DNA of 41,946 nucleotides, taken from Desulfuromonas acetoxidans DSM 684 (GTDB taxonomy: Bacteria; Desulfobacterota; Desulfuromonadia; Desulfuromonadales; Desulfuromonadaceae). The position numbers were made by a program, and so were the translations under genes. The notes under the pieces were generated by a model. That model did no database searches. It saw only the letters and a list, made by a program, of their open reading frames with translations, and was not told where the DNA came from. Location: positions 1-41,946 of the forward strand of contig NZ_AAEW02000022.1 in NCBI RefSeq assembly GCF_000167355.1, in the 5' to 3' direction. Positions 15,504 through 25,679 of the stretch are shown piece by piece (the stretch's first letter is position 1; the number at the start of each line of letters is the position of its first letter).

Positions 15504-17351
15504 CTAATGACTGCCACCAAGAATGGAAACAACCATCAGAACCAACAGAACAACACCAATGGCAACAGCCGTAAATCCAAAGATTCTCAGGATCAGGCCA
15601 TACAGTGGGCTAGAAGGTTTCTCTTTAAAGAACTGCTCGGTGATCCCCATTTCTTCATAACGCTTCCATTGATCACCACGCTCCTCAACAAACTCTTCCT
15701 TATGCATTTCGCCGTTGAAGATAACGAAGTCCATGGGGAATTTCTCCGGACGCAGGTGCGTATTGAAGAAGTGGACTGAGAAAATAAAGCCGGTTGCCAG
15801 CAGGGCTTCATCCGAATGGACGATGGTGGCCACGTTGAACACCCACCCCGGCAGGAACATGCCAAAGAACTCAGGGAACCACAACATCAGACCGGAACCA
15901 CCGATGGCAAACATACCCCAGAAGACCGCGATGAAGTCGAATTTCTCCCAGTAGTTCCAGCGCTCAAAAGTCGGCTTGGGCCCCTTCCACAGGAACCAGC
16001 GGACCATGCCGGTCACATCTTTGATATCACGCAGGTTCGGCATCAGAGAATCCGGACCAAACAGCCGTTGCAACCACATTCCAGGGATATCCTTGCGGAT
16101 AAACAGGAAGTGGATGCTCAAAACAATCGCCATACCAAAGTAGACGAATGTGATGCAGGCACCGATGCGGTGACCGAACGCGGCGTTGGCGGTACCGCCA
16201 TAGAAGTCCATCATCACCTGAGCCCAGTGCTGGCTGGAGAATTTCAGCGGCAGACCGGTCAATGCCAGGATCAGGAAGCTGATAATGACCAGCAAGTGCA
16301 TGAAAATATGGTAGTTCTGGAAGCGCTTGTAGACCCGGTGTCCATCAGGAATCTCAATGTGCGCTTTCCCCGCAGCCAGAGCGGCTTTCTTCTCTTTATT
16401 CTCGGCAATGCCGCGAATCATCCACAGGATGGAGTGCAGCCAGAACACGGAGAAGGTACCCACCAGCAACGTGGTCATGGCCCAGAAGGTCACGGCCAGT
16501 ACCGGGTAGTTATCAAAGTCGGCGTGATCACCGTGAGAATAGAATTGGCTGAACAGACGGCTGGAACCCTCATGGCACTTACCGCATGTATCGGCACGAT
16601 TCTCAAGATTGATGGTTGCCGCAGGATTGTCTTCCGGATAGATGTCATGGCTGCCATGGCAGTCAGCACAGGTGGCTGTCAACTCAGGATAGCCGAGACG
16701 GTAGCTCTTACCATGGTAGCTGGCCAGATAAGTATGAACGGCACCGCCGTAGACTTCGTTGCGCTCCATCATCTCTTCGTCACCGTGACAGGTGATACAG
16801 GCATCGGTTCCGAAGGAGCGGGCCACCTTCACATCACAGGTGGACAGGCCGGTAATGGCATGAAGACCGTGACAGTCGGCACAAGAGGCGCCGTCTTCGT
16901 TGCCTTCAGCAATCGCTTTACCATGTGTGGACTCGGCATAGCCCTCCATCTCATGACAGTTGTTACAACCGTTGACAATGGACTGCTTGCCTGCCGGAGC
17001 TTCCTCCAGCGTGTGGATGCCGTCATGACAATCGGCACAACCCACTTCGTTTTGCGCGTGAACACTGCCGGCATGCTCTTCAGCAATCGAGTCGTGGCAA
17101 TTGGCACAATTAACGGGACCGGGCAGCACACCCTCGTCGACGTGAGCCGTCAGATCATCAACTTCATGACAATCAAGGCACTCAAACTCTTGCTGACCAT
17201 GGACCGATGCCATAAAGTCACTGGCTGTAACGACATCGTCGTGACATTCAAGGCAGGTTTCCATATCTGCCAGAGCACTCTGGGCGCCAAACAGCAGCAG
17301 AACTGCCGCAATCAGGCCCAACGATACCCAACGCGATACCCTTTTCTCCAT
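15504..17351 (-). CDS. cbcL: CbcL-like nonaheme cytochrome c / cytochrome b fusion
   Basis: A 615-residue inner-membrane cytochrome. After a signal peptide (1-28) comes a periplasmic domain with nine CxxCH motifs (about residues 33-260). A membrane b-type domain (about 285-615) follows, with five or six helices and histidines in NYHIFMHLLVIISF, AFGHRIGACITFVYFG, SIHFLFIRK and FSVHFFNTH that can ligate b hemes. G. sulfurreducens CbcL has the same layout, nine c hemes fused to a diheme b domain, and oxidises menaquinol when acceptors are of low potential. The start at 17351 is preferred over 17399 because AAGGAG precedes it and the signal peptide begins there. It is a single-gene unit with its own terminator. 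A 21-bp palindrome lies 110 bp upstream. Confidence 0.88.
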   Translation of the reverse strand: MEKRVSRWVSLGLIAAVLLLFGAQSALADMETCLECHDDVVTASDFMASVHGQQEFECLDCHEVDDLTAHVDEGVLPGPVNCANCHDSIAEEHAGSVHAQNEVGCADCHDGIHTLEEAPAGKQSIVNGCNNCHEMEGYAESTHGKAIAEGNEDGASCADCHGLHAITGLSTCDVKVARSFGTDACITCHGDEEMMERNEVYGGAVHTYLASYHGKSYRLGYPELTATCADCHGSHDIYPEDNPAATINLENRADTCGKCHEGSSRLFSQFYSHGDHADFDNYPVLAVTFWAMTTLLVGTFSVFWLHSILWMIRGIAENKEKKAALAAGKAHIEIPDGHRVYKRFQNYHIFMHLLVIISFLILALTGLPLKFSSQHWAQVMMDFYGGTANAAFGHRIGACITFVYFGMAIVLSIHFLFIRKDIPGMWLQRLFGPDSLMPNLRDIKDVTGMVRWFLWKGPKPTFERWNYWEKFDFIAVFWGMFAIGGSGLMLWFPEFFGMFLPGWVFNVATIVHSDEALLATGFIFSVHFFNTHLRPEKFPMDFVIFNGEMHKEEFVEERGDQWKRYEEMGITEQFFKEKPSSPLYGLILRIFGFTAVAIGVVLLVLMVVSILGGSH

Positions 17352-17369
17352 TAAAAAACTCCTTACTTC

Positions 17370-17385
17370 AGCAGATTGCCGGCCG
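17370..17385 (-). promoter_or_regulatory. Weak sigma-54-like element at cbcL
   Basis: The minus strand reads CGGCCGGCAATCTGCT, with GG and GC correctly spaced but four mismatches to consensus. The palindrome at 17461-17481 is centred about 112 bp upstream of the start it predicts, as at cbcA. However, that start (about 17359) falls at the edge of the cbcL ribosome-binding site, so this is doubtful. Confidence 0.3.
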
Positions 17386-17431
17386 CCCCCGAGCAACAAA
17401 GCTCTCTACCTGGCCGGAACAACGTTGATTG

Positions 17432-17453
17432 AGCGTTGCCACATGGCAACGCT
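17432..17453. repeat. Near-perfect palindrome upstream of cbcL
   Basis: AGCGTTGCCA and TGGCAACGCT are exact inverted copies separated by two bases. The repeat lies between the 21-bp operator and the cbcL start. It could be a second operator or a messenger hairpin; no T-run follows. Confidence 0.55.
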
Positions 17454-17460
17454 GCGTTCA

Positions 17461-17481
17461 CTGTATGTTTTTATTATACAG
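17461..17481. promoter_or_regulatory. 21-bp palindromic operator at cbcL
   Basis: CTGTATG and TATACAG are separated by seven bases, matching the palindromes at cbcA. Only one copy is well conserved here. A TTGTATACAATTG sequence at 17528-17540 may be a degenerate second copy. Confidence 0.65.
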
Positions 17482-17527
17482 CGCTACGCTTACTACCACG
17501 AAATAACGAACAAAGTCAATCCAACAA

Positions 17528-17540
17528 TTGTATACAATTG
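17528..17540. repeat. TTGTATACAATTG element, shared with the cytochrome cluster promoter
   Basis: The same 13-base sequence recurs at 31076-31088, upstream of the first multiheme gene of the conduit cluster. Its left part, TGTATAC, matches half of the 21-bp palindrome, but the right half is not conserved. Confidence 0.45.
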
Positions 17541-17613
17541 ACGATTCACAATGCAATGAACGTCCGTTCTCTGGGCGTTAGCGCCCCCAAAATAGACACC
17601 GGTCCCAACGCGC

Positions 17614-18576
17614 TCACATCGTCAGCGACGCGGCCCGTAAAACATCATGAAATTGAGATAACGTCTTACAGCGACGCAACTTTTTTTTCAATGTTTGCAA
17701 CTCGGGATCTACAAATGCGTCGAGCACATTCTTCAACTTGCTTAACACCTGCTGTTCGCCGCAAAACAACGGGACATAGTTCTCAGACAGACGGTCAAAA
17801 TAAACGACCATCTGCTGCAGGCGCTGTGAGATATCGGGCTCAACACCACGACCACGGATTCGCTGAAACAACCACGGGTCAGCAATGGCACCACGTCCCA
17901 GCATCAGTCCAGCAGCACCGGTCTGTTCAGCCACCTGTCGTGCCCGCTCTTCACTGAACAGGTCGCCATTGGCTATCACCGGCAGTGCTGTAGCCGCCAC
18001 AACCCGTGCAGTCACGGCATGGTCGGCATCATCGGCATATTTCTGTACCACCGTGCGTGGATGGAGCACGATAAAATCGACGCCATACTTTTCAAACACC
18101 GGCAACAAGTCAAAAATTTGCTCAGGATCGTCGTAACCGGCACGCACTTTAACCGACACAGAGCCGTGAAAGGCGGCCCGTATCGCCCGCAGACAATCCC
18201 CGATTTTTTCCGGCTCCTGCAGCATAGCACCGCCGGTCTTACCCGTTGTCGTCCGGCCAAAAGGGCAGCCCATGTTGAGATTGACATGGGCCCCACCGAG
18301 GTCGGCAACAATCTGCGCTGCTTCGGCCAGAGATTCGCTGCGATGACCAATCAACTGCACAACCAGAGGCACATCGTCCACACCCGCCAGAATCTCACGC
18401 CGATCATTCGGCGTAATGCGCTGGCGGGCAACGTGACTAACACGAACAAATTCGGTAAAAACGACATCGGGCTGTCCAATGTCACATTGGACAGCCCGCA
18501 TGGCCCGATTGGTAAGCCCCTGCATCGGAGCCAGCATCAGAGGAAATGTCCCCTTTTGCCAGGGTAGTGTTTTCAC
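17614..18576 (-). CDS. tRNA-dihydrouridine synthase
   Basis: A 320-residue flavin-dependent Dus family enzyme that would reduce uridines in the tRNA D-loop. Family features are the N-terminal MLAPMQGLTNRAMR, the catalytic-cysteine segment NLNMGCPFGRTTTGKTGGAML and the FMN-phosphate part NGDLFS and GLMLGRGAIADPWLF. The start codon is GTG at 18576, seven codons before the conserved APMQG-type beginning. It lies six bases after the PilZ gene stop and ends a minus-strand run that includes cbiET and engB. Which Dus subgroup (A, B or C) it belongs to cannot be settled by eye. The HPR motif (LHPRT) is present; DusA/DusC-like proteins are the closest impression. Confidence 0.88.
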   Translation of the reverse strand: MKTLPWQKGTFPLMLAPMQGLTNRAMRAVQCDIGQPDVVFTEFVRVSHVARQRITPNDRREILAGVDDVPLVVQLIGHRSESLAEAAQIVADLGGAHVNLNMGCPFGRTTTGKTGGAMLQEPEKIGDCLRAIRAAFHGSVSVKVRAGYDDPEQIFDLLPVFEKYGVDFIVLHPRTVVQKYADDADHAVTARVVAATALPVIANGDLFSEERARQVAEQTGAAGLMLGRGAIADPWLFQRIRGRGVEPDISQRLQQMVVYFDRLSENYVPLFCGEQQVLSKLKNVLDAFVDPELQTLKKKLRRCKTLSQFHDVLRAASLTM

Positions 18577-18582
18577 CAGTGT

Positions 18583-18933
18583 CTAGCCCTCTTTTTCCTT
18601 GGCAAACGCGGTAAGATACTGCTCCAGCTTCTCTTTTTTCTCTACAGTCATCGGATCAAACTCAATCCCCGTGCAGAACATGCCACCATCATGGTCCATA
18701 CAGTGAACCACCTCGCCGGAAAATTCGAAAATATCTTCACCCGCGCCAACACTTAAATTCAGACGTTGACCAATTGGCAACGGAAGATGTACTTCGAGCA
18801 ACAGACCACGCAGACTGGCGTCAAGGGTCTTACCCATATACTCTCCATCACCATTGGCTGGGTCTTGAAAGCTGAAATAAACAAAATTCAACGTGTTGTA
18901 CCGTGGATCACGGCGTCGCTCTTCTTGTTCCAT
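18583..18933 (-). CDS. PilZ-domain c-di-GMP-binding protein
   Basis: A 116-residue protein that is almost entirely a PilZ domain. Both ligand motifs are present: RRDPR (RxxxR) at residues 7-11 and DASLRG (DxSxxG) near residues 38-43. The protein should therefore bind cyclic di-GMP, and it has no effector domain, so it probably acts by binding a partner. AAGGAG precedes the ATG at 18933. It lies 30 bp after cbiET and six bases before dus in a run that also holds a diguanylate-cyclase-type gene at 20823. The target is unknown; candidates are motility, attachment or matrix production. Confidence 0.88.
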   Translation of the reverse strand: MEQEERRRDPRYNTLNFVYFSFQDPANGDGEYMGKTLDASLRGLLLEVHLPLPIGQRLNLSVGAGEDIFEFSGEVVHCMDHDGGMFCTGIEFDPMTVEKKEKLEQYLTAFAKEKEG

Positions 18934-18963
18934 CGCCTTACTCCTTGGCTGACCGGTCGTCGG

Positions 18964-20178
18964 CTAATCCTGAGCCTTGGTCGCTACAATAATATAGACG
19001 GGATTATGGGCCTCAAAGACCTTGTAATCAGTATTGCTGCTGGTTCGGGCCACATTGAGGGTTGTCACATCCACCAGATATCCCGAATTTCCAAAAAAGT
19101 CGCTCGATGCCACCAGGGTATCGAGAGTCATGGCGGTCAAAACCACCCGGCCATCGGCCGGCAAGCGTCCATCCACCGCCTCGAGCAGTTCCCACAAGTT
19201 GCCGCCTGAACCACCGATAAACACGCGATCCGGGTCGGGCAGATCTTCCAGACAACTGGGCGCTTCGCCTTCCACAACCCGAACATTGCGCGGGTGAAAA
19301 CGGTTGAGGTTTTCGCGCAAAAACTTAATATATTCAATGTTACGCTCCACGGCAAAAATTCGTCCGTGGGGCAACAAAAAGTCCGCTTCGATACTAATGG
19401 AACCACTGCCGGCGCCTATATCCCACAATACCATGTCATGACGCAACTGCAATTTCGCCAGAGCCACCACCCGCACCTCTTCCGGCGTGATCTGCTTTTT
19501 CATAGTGAGAAATTCACCATCGGCAATTCCTAGAGTCGGCTGATCCCCCGGCGTGGTGTTGTCATAACGTTTGATCAGGATCAGCACGTTGAGTTCAGCG
19601 GCCTGCATGGTCGGCAGTTCCTGAACCGTGGTTTTAACAATGCGTTCTTGCGTCGTCCCTAGGTTTTCACACAGATATACGGTGTAGCCGTCAAAACCGC
19701 GCCGCAGTAATTCGTCAGCAATGTTTGCCGGGGTATGGCGGGCATCGGTCAGTACCGCCGCCTTGTCATTGGCAATAATCCGATCGCCGATATCAGCCAG
19801 AGTACGCTGCTCGGTAGAGATAAACACGGCATCATCCCACGGCTCTTTAATCCGGGAAAACGCAGACTGCACTGAGCTGACATTGGGAACAAATTCAAGG
19901 CGGTCTTTGGGTAAATTGCGCAGCAGATTGCGGCCGATACTGAAAAACAGCGGATCACCGGAAGTCAGAACCACAACCGGTCCGGGCTGATCTTTTACCA
20001 ACTGCGACAGATCATCGTTGCCGCTGAGAGCCACCTTTTCGACATCAAGATCGCCAAACAACTCCAGCAACCGCGGCGCACCATAAAGAACCCGCGCCTG
20101 GCGCACCAGACTCAAGGCCCGGGCACTAAACCCTTCCTGCCCTTCAATCCCGGCACCAACCACATAAACGATTCCCAT
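18964..20178 (-). CDS. cbiET: Bifunctional cobalt-precorrin C5/C15 methyltransferase CbiE-CbiT
   Basis: A 404-residue fusion for corrin ring synthesis in cobalamin biosynthesis. Residues 1-200 are a tetrapyrrole methylase domain (CbiE), with IVYVVGAGIEGQEGFSARAL at the start and VVVLTSGDPLFFSIGRNLL, the typical SGDP motif. Residues 210-404 are a Rossmann methyltransferase (CbiT), with LWDIGAGSGSISIEA as the SAM-binding loop and FIGGSGGNLWELLEAV later. This order equals CobL of aerobes. The start at 20178 has GGAAGGG upstream. No other cobalamin genes are in the window, which is common when the pathway is scattered. It lies between engB (46 bp upstream) and pilZ (30 bp downstream). Confidence 0.93.
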   Translation of the reverse strand: MGIVYVVGAGIEGQEGFSARALSLVRQARVLYGAPRLLELFGDLDVEKVALSGNDDLSQLVKDQPGPVVVLTSGDPLFFSIGRNLLRNLPKDRLEFVPNVSSVQSAFSRIKEPWDDAVFISTEQRTLADIGDRIIANDKAAVLTDARHTPANIADELLRRGFDGYTVYLCENLGTTQERIVKTTVQELPTMQAAELNVLILIKRYDNTTPGDQPTLGIADGEFLTMKKQITPEEVRVVALAKLQLRHDMVLWDIGAGSGSISIEADFLLPHGRIFAVERNIEYIKFLRENLNRFHPRNVRVVEGEAPSCLEDLPDPDRVFIGGSGGNLWELLEAVDGRLPADGRVVLTAMTLDTLVASSDFFGNSGYLVDVTTLNVARTSSNTDYKVFEAHNPVYIIVATKAQD

Positions 20179-20224
20179 ATAATCTACCCTTCCTTATTTA
20201 TTAAGCCACCATAGACTAACCAGT

Positions 20225-20833
20225 TCAGACCTCTGCGTCAAGACAGGAGCACTCCTCCATGGCAATTTCCAACCGCTCCCAGATCTCATCGCGCCCCTCT
20301 TTGGTCAGCGCCGAGAACAGGCTGAAAGCTTCCGCCGGTAATCCGGTGGCCTCAGCAATCGGAGCAATCTGCGCGGCGCGTCGATTACGGCTGACTTTAT
20401 CCACCTTGGTAATCACCGGAATGGTCGGGACTTCATACTCCTCGAGCCAGTCAAGCAACTGCAAGTCCTCCTCACGCGGTACCCGACGGATGTCGAACAA
20501 CACCACCACAGCACACAGAGATTGACGGCTCTGCAGATAAGTCTGGATCATCGGCCCCCATTGTTTTTTTACCGCCATGGGCACTTTGGCAAAGCCGTAT
20601 CCAGGCAGGTCGACAAGATAAATCTCTTCGTTGAGATCGAAGAAGTTAATCAACTGCGTACGCCCAGGTGTCGACGAGGTCCGCACCAGGCTTTTACGTT
20701 GCACCATGACGTTGAGCAGGGAGCTCTTACCAACATTACTGCGACCGGCAAAGGCAATTTCAGGACGCTCTGCCGGCGGATAATTACCGGGGCGGGTGGC
20801 ACTCTTGACAAACTGGGCCGTTTTAATCTGCAT
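20225..20833 (-). CDS. engB: Ribosome-biogenesis GTPase EngB/YsxC
   Basis: A 202-residue GTPase needed for assembly of the large ribosomal subunit. All G motifs are visible: GRSNVGKSS (G1, about residues 30-38), TPGRTQ (G2), DLPGYG (G3), TKVDK (G4) and the FSALTKEG region (G5). Length is normal. Its ATG overlaps the last eleven bases of the upstream GGDEF gene, so the two are translationally coupled. The likely operon continues into cbiET. This is the most conserved housekeeping gene of the central region. Confidence 0.95.
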   Translation of the reverse strand: MQIKTAQFVKSATRPGNYPPAERPEIAFAGRSNVGKSSLLNVMVQRKSLVRTSSTPGRTQLINFFDLNEEIYLVDLPGYGFAKVPMAVKKQWGPMIQTYLQSRQSLCAVVVLFDIRRVPREEDLQLLDWLEEYEVPTIPVITKVDKVSRNRRAAQIAPIAEATGLPAEAFSLFSALTKEGRDEIWERLEIAMEECSCLDAEV

Positions 20834-21884
20834 TCAAACCTGCACTTTCATGACGACTGACGGAATGAACCTTACTGCGTCGTTTATGACGATAAAGAGC
20901 CTGATCGGCTTTTTTCAACATCTGTTCTGGGCTGGAGACATCTCCATCCGGCAAACTGGCCACACCATAACTCAGCGAGACCGCTACCAGAGCGTCCCCA
21001 TAGAGCATGCCCTGGCGGCTTAATTCTTTATCCAGCCGCTCCATGAGCAGCCCGGCGTTTTCGCCATCGGTCTGAGGAAGCACCAAAACAAATTCATCAC
21101 CGGCATAACGGGCAACCAAGTCCGTGGTACGACTGTAGCGTTGCAGACAATCGGCCAGATACTGCAGCAGCAGATCGCCGGCATCATGGCCATGGTTGTC
21201 ATTGACCTGCTTGAAATCGTTGAGGTCGATAAACACAACCGATAACGCGGTCTCGTAACGGCACGCCCGGTCAAACTCACGCTGCAACGCCTGACCGAGA
21301 ACCCGGCGGTTGAGCAGACCGGTCAGCGGATCAAGACACGCCAAAGAGCGCAGTTTCTCATGAGCCGTGACATTGGACAGACAGATTGCCACCTTGAGCG
21401 CCAGACGTTCCAGCAGCACGGTATTGAGTCCCGGAGCAAACCTCTGACCATCAACATCGGCCTGATTAAGCGTGCCGATCACTATGCCGTCCAGCGTGAT
21501 CGGCGCCACCGCGATGGAGCGCACCGCATAGTGTTGATCTTTCGGCAGCAGCGGCAGATAGCGATGCAACTGATCATTGACCAGCTGCACACTGAGATCA
21601 TCACCGATCAAACGCTGCAATTGATGGCGATCAATCAGGTTGATCCGTTGCCGTTCGCTGCATTCGCCCCGACACTGCTGCAGCATAGCCGCCACTTCGG
21701 TATCGGCAATCAGCGAAAACCACACAAAAGGCACCTGAAAAACATCGGAGATCTCCTTGAGCAAGGTGTCAAAGAAATCCGCAAATTTCAAGGTGGAGAG
21801 AATCTTCAGCTCGACCTTGTAAAACTTCTCAGCCAACTGCTCGTTCTCACGAACCCGCTCAAAAAGACTTTTGTCATGACGCAT
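20823..21884 (-). CDS. DUF484/GAF-like and GGDEF diguanylate cyclase
   Basis: A 353-residue soluble protein. Residues 1-175 resemble DUF484 (a GAF-like fold), with an N-terminal coiled coil and a sensory core. Residues 180-340 are a GGDEF domain with active-site loop AGDEF (a variant found in active cyclases), a metal-site aspartate in [14 protein letters not shown], and an inhibitory RTTD site five residues before the loop. It should make c-di-GMP with feedback inhibition. AGAGG lies upstream of the ATG at 21884. Its stop overlaps the engB start, and it lies 44 bp after the oxoprolinase-like gene, so one long transcript is possible. The nearby PilZ protein is a natural receptor. Confidence 0.9.
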   Translation of the reverse strand: MRHDKSLFERVRENEQLAEKFYKVELKILSTLKFADFFDTLLKEISDVFQVPFVWFSLIADTEVAAMLQQCRGECSERQRINLIDRHQLQRLIGDDLSVQLVNDQLHRYLPLLPKDQHYAVRSIAVAPITLDGIVIGTLNQADVDGQRFAPGLNTVLLERLALKVAICLSNVTAHEKLRSLACLDPLTGLLNRRVLGQALQREFDRACRYETALSVVFIDLNDFKQVNDNHGHDAGDLLLQYLADCLQRYSRTTDLVARYAGDEFVLVLPQTDGENAGLLMERLDKELSRQGMLYGDALVAVSLSYGVASLPDGDVSSPEQMLKKADQALYRHKRRSKVHSVSRHESAGLNAD

Positions 21885-21928
21885 GATGATTTACCTCTGA
21901 ATCAGCACTGCCCGTCAACGACCCGGTT

Positions 21929-24900
21929 TCAACAGCCGCCCATCCGTTTGCCACATTGTTGTATCATAGCAGAGCTGGCGCATCTGTCGTCACATTTTCC
22001 AAAACCGCCACCACCAGGTGTTTCAATGCGCAACCGATCACCGGCCGCCACGGCAACGCTGTTTTTGCCCGTCAGGTTGATCCAGCCGCGCCCGGCAACC
22101 CAGACCCGATTGCGTCCACAGCGACCAGAGCCTCCGCCTTCAAGCCCGTAGGGCGCAAACACCCGGCGTTCTGAGAGAATCGAGGCGGTTAACGGTTGTA
22201 GAAATTCGAGTTCACGAATCAGACCGTTGCCTCCCGGATGACGCCCACAACCACCGGAACCATAACGGATGGCAAATTGACGCAACAGCACTGGATAACG
22301 TAATTCGAGAATCTCCGGGTCGGTGATACGGGTGTTGGTCATATGGCTATGCACCCCGGAACAGCCATCCCAGTCCGGTCCGGCGCCGCTGCCGCCACCA
22401 ACAGTCTCGTAATAGCCAAACTGCTCGTTGCCAAAGGTCAGGTTATTCATACACCCCTGCGAGGCGGCCACACAACCAAAGGCTTTGAACAACACATCGA
22501 CAATCCGTTGCGAGGTCAGCACATTACCACCAACGACGGCGGCCAGTTGATCCGGAGCCAGAATTGATCCTTCGGCGACACTCAACCGCACTGGTCGCAG
22601 GCAACCATGATTGAGAGGGATCGGTTCGGCAACCAAACAACGCAACGCATACAGGATGGCCGACCAGGTCACAGCCAGCGGGGCATTGAGGTTCCCCCAC
22701 TGCTGCGCATCGCTGTCGCGAAAATCGAAATGGGCCAGCCCCTGTGGGTCGATATCCACGGTCAGACGCACGGCCGTACCGTCATCAAGAAAGTCTTCGG
22801 CCACAAGTTGTTGCTTGCCACCATGTTGTGCCACCAGCCGCAACAGACCATCACGCACCGCAGCTTCAGCATGATCCTGAATATAACCCATATAGGCCTG
22901 CACACAGAGCAAACCAAGCTGGCCAATCAGCCCTTCGAGCAAACGACAGCCACACTGATTGGCCGCCACCTGCGCCCTGAAATCGGACAGATTATCATCC
23001 AGGCGCCGACTGCCGGCCGCCTGAAGCACTTCACGCAGCCGTGCTTCCTGAAAAACACCACCATCAACCAGTTTCATACGGCGAATAGCACAACCCTCTT
23101 CATCAAGCCGACGTGAAAACGGCGGCATGGACCCGGGTGTCACCCCGCCGATATCGGCATGATGGCCGCGATTTGCCACATACATGACGATCCTTCCGTC
23201 ATGCCACAACGGCGTGATCACCGTCATATCGGGTAGATGGCTGCCACCCATAGCCGGATGATTGCTGAGCAGCACATCGCCTGGTTGAAGCGGTTCGTCA
23301 TTAACGGCGATCTGCGCGCGCACCGCTTCTCCCATGGCACCGAGATGCACCGGAGTGTGGGGCGCATTGGCTATCAGCGCACCATCGGCATCAAACAGCG
23401 CACAGGAAAAATCGCAGCGCTCCTTGATATTGGTGGAGATGGCCGTACGCTGCAACGCATAACCCATCTGCTCAGCGATGGACATGAAGCGGTTACTAAA
23501 CAGTGCCAACTGCACCGGATCCAAAGCGGTCGTAGACGTCTGAACACGAGCGTCCACCGAGATACTCAGGTCGCCGTCCGCGTTGAAACATGCTTTGCAG
23601 CCCGGCTCAACCACCACGGTTGCCGTGTCGCGGATCAACAGCGCCGGCCCAACCAGCGTTGTGTCGGCACAGTCATCCCGCCACAGACACACAGGCGTCT
23701 CATGATACGCACCATCGAAGTAACACGCCACCGTCGCCAACGACTCGGGCAGTTGCACCGCCGCAACAGCACATTCGGTCAAAGAGGCACTCTGACGTGC
23801 CACAGCGCGCACCCGCACATCATCAACCTCAATAGTAGCCTGCAGTTCAAAGCCGTATTCCCGGCGGTACGCCTCGCGAAAAGCGCGGCCATAATCGCCA
23901 TCCTCCGGCCGCATGACCATCATGGCGTGATCGGTGCCGGCATAGCGCAGGTTGAGATAAACATGGCTATCGATCTGTTGGCGCTCAACCCCCTGTGCAA
24001 TCAGAGTCTGGTAGGCCTGCTCCGCCAACTGCTGTTGGACAAGGTCAAGCTTTGCCACCCCCTCTGTCGTCAGTTCACCACAGGCCGCCTGCTGCAGCTC
24101 GCACACCGGCTGCGCCAGTTCCATGCCATAGGCCGACAGGATTCCAGCATGGCGATGAATAAAGATAGTTTCCATACCCAGCTTTCGCGCCATGGCACAG
24201 GCATGTTGACCGCCAGCGCCACCGAAACAAGCCAGCACATGTTCAGCCAGATCAAAGCCCTTCTGCACCGACACCGCTCGCACCGGACGCGCCATCTGCT
24301 CGTTGGCGACATCAAGAATGCCTGCGGCCACTTGTTCGGCGGTCATGGGCGGACGCTCCTGCTCAGAGAGCCACTGATTAACCTCATTGGTCAACACGGC
24401 AAAGGCTTGACGGGTGGCGTCCAGATCGAGTGGCTGTTGTTCATCCTCACCAAAGATCTTCGGAAAGAAGTCCGGCTGCAGACGTCCTAACAGCAGGTTG
24501 GCATCAGTGACGGTCAGGTGCCCCCCCTTGCGGTAACACACCGGTCCCGGATGGGCACCGGCCGACTCCGGACCAACCTCAAACATGCCATGGCGGAAAA
24601 ACAATCTTGAACCGCCACCGGCGGCCACAGTCTGAATGTTGAGCTGTGGAGCCTGTATGCGTGTTCCGGCAATCTCGCTTTGTTGAATCAGGTCGTAGTC
24701 GCCGTCAAAACGTGACACATCTGTTGAGGTGCCACCCATGTCAAAACCGATCACCGGCCGATCGGGAAACGCCCGCTGACAGGTTTGGGCAAAACCGACC
24801 ACACCGCCGGCCGGACCGGACAACAACGCACGGCTGCCATTGAAATTCTCCGCAGGAACCAGGCCGCCATCGGAGGTCATAAAGCGCAATTCACAGTGAG

Positions 24901-25672
24901 CCAGTCCATCACTGAAACCGTTGCAAAATCCATCGCTGTACTGACGGATTTTCGGCGTCAGATAGGCATCAACCACCGTGGTGTCACCCCGCGCCACCAG
25001 CCGTGCCGTCGGCATCACCTCATGCGACAGCGACACCTGGGTAAAGCCGAGTTCTCGCGCCAGCGCCCCCACCTGCTGTTCATGGCCGGGGCAGGCATAG
25101 CCATGGGCAAATACCACGGCCACACTGTCATAGCCCTGTTGGCGCAGGTGTTGGAGCTGGGCACGCACCTGTCCCACCTGCGGCGCCAGGAGAATCCGGT
25201 AACCACGACCATCACAGCCCACGGCATCGGCCTGTTCCTTCGGCTGCGCCGGACGAATCCGTTCGCTGATCTCCACCACCTCATCATAGAGTGGTATCGG
25301 CCGTTGAATATGCAAGGCAAACAGCTCAGGGCGGGTCTGGTCACCAATCTGCAACAGATCGGCAAAGCCTTCACTGATCAGCAACGCGGTTTTGGCCCCT
25401 TTGTGCTCCAGCAGCGCGTTGGTTGCCACGGTCGTTCCCATCCGCACCGAAACAATGCCCTCGGCACTGAATTGTTCCGGCAACGCCTCGCCGCCAATTT
25501 GCTCAAGGATTCGGCGGATCCCTTCACGCGGTGCATCCGTATAATTGCGCGGGTCTTCGGAGAGCAGCTTATGCACAAAGCTGCGCCCGTCGGGCAGTTG
25601 GGCATAGACATCGGTAAACGTGCCGCCACGATCAATCGCAAAACGGATTCCAGACCAGGGTGCCGCCATCAT
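21929..25672 (-). CDS. 5-oxoprolinase-like hydantoinase A/B fusion
   Basis: A 1247-residue ATP-dependent amidohydrolase of the HyuA-HyuB/5-oxoprolinase family, expected to open 5-oxoproline (pyroglutamate) or a related lactam or hydantoin. The HyuA half (about 1-700) begins with [12 protein letters not shown] and includes [12 protein letters not shown] and [11 protein letters not shown]. The HyuB half (about 735-1235) has [41 protein letters not shown] and the usual glycine-rich end [11 protein letters not shown]. The single-chain form matches the length of eukaryotic-type oxoprolinases. The ATG at 25672 or 25669 is chosen over 25723, which lies within pepN. The pepN stop is seven bases upstream, and together peptide cleavage and pyroglutamate opening suggest peptide or amino-acid salvage. 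Substrate is not provable from sequence. Confidence 0.88.
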   Translation of the reverse strand: MMAAPWSGIRFAIDRGGTFTDVYAQLPDGRSFVHKLLSEDPRNYTDAPREGIRRILEQIGGEALPEQFSAEGIVSVRMGTTVATNALLEHKGAKTALLISEGFADLLQIGDQTRPELFALHIQRPIPLYDEVVEISERIRPAQPKEQADAVGCDGRGYRILLAPQVGQVRAQLQHLRQQGYDSVAVVFAHGYACPGHEQQVGALARELGFTQVSLSHEVMPTARLVARGDTTVVDAYLTPKIRQYSDGFCNGFSDGLAHCELRFMTSDGGLVPAENFNGSRALLSGPAGGVVGFAQTCQRAFPDRPVIGFDMGGTSTDVSRFDGDYDLIQQSEIAGTRIQAPQLNIQTVAAGGGSRLFFRHGMFEVGPESAGAHPGPVCYRKGGHLTVTDANLLLGRLQPDFFPKIFGEDEQQPLDLDATRQAFAVLTNEVNQWLSEQERPPMTAEQVAAGILDVANEQMARPVRAVSVQKGFDLAEHVLACFGGAGGQHACAMARKLGMETIFIHRHAGILSAYGMELAQPVCELQQAACGELTTEGVAKLDLVQQQLAEQAYQTLIAQGVERQQIDSHVYLNLRYAGTDHAMMVMRPEDGDYGRAFREAYRREYGFELQATIEVDDVRVRAVARQSASLTECAVAAVQLPESLATVACYFDGAYHETPVCLWRDDCADTTLVGPALLIRDTATVVVEPGCKACFNADGDLSISVDARVQTSTTALDPVQLALFSNRFMSIAEQMGYALQRTAISTNIKERCDFSCALFDADGALIANAPHTPVHLGAMGEAVRAQIAVNDEPLQPGDVLLSNHPAMGGSHLPDMTVITPLWHDGRIVMYVANRGHHADIGGVTPGSMPPFSRRLDEEGCAIRRMKLVDGGVFQEARLREVLQAAGSRRLDDNLSDFRAQVAANQCGCRLLEGLIGQLGLLCVQAYMGYIQDHAEAAVRDGLLRLVAQHGGKQQLVAEDFLDDGTAVRLTVDIDPQGLAHFDFRDSDAQQWGNLNAPLAVTWSAILYALRCLVAEPIPLNHGCLRPVRLSVAEGSILAPDQLAAVVGGNVLTSQRIVDVLFKAFGCVAASQGCMNNLTFGNEQFGYYETVGGGSGAGPDWDGCSGVHSHMTNTRITDPEILELRYPVLLRQFAIRYGSGGCGRHPGGNGLIRELEFLQPLTASILSERRVFAPYGLEGGGSGRCGRNRVWVAGRGWINLTGKNSVAVAAGDRLRIETPGGGGFGKCDDRCASSAMIQQCGKRMGGC

Positions 25673-25679
25673 CCCACCA

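Noticed and set aside
15816-17354. A 512-codon open frame on the plus strand
   Set aside because: It is the antisense of cbcL and has no recognisable domain or ribosome-binding site.
17370-17385. A firm sigma-54 promoter for cbcL
   Set aside because: GG/GC spacing is right, but four other positions mismatch and the predicted start falls in the ribosome-binding site. It is kept only as a low-confidence feature.
23237-24490. A 417-codon plus-strand frame within the oxoprolinase-like gene
   Set aside because: The minus-strand gene has clear family motifs across the whole interval, and the opposite frame has no domain.
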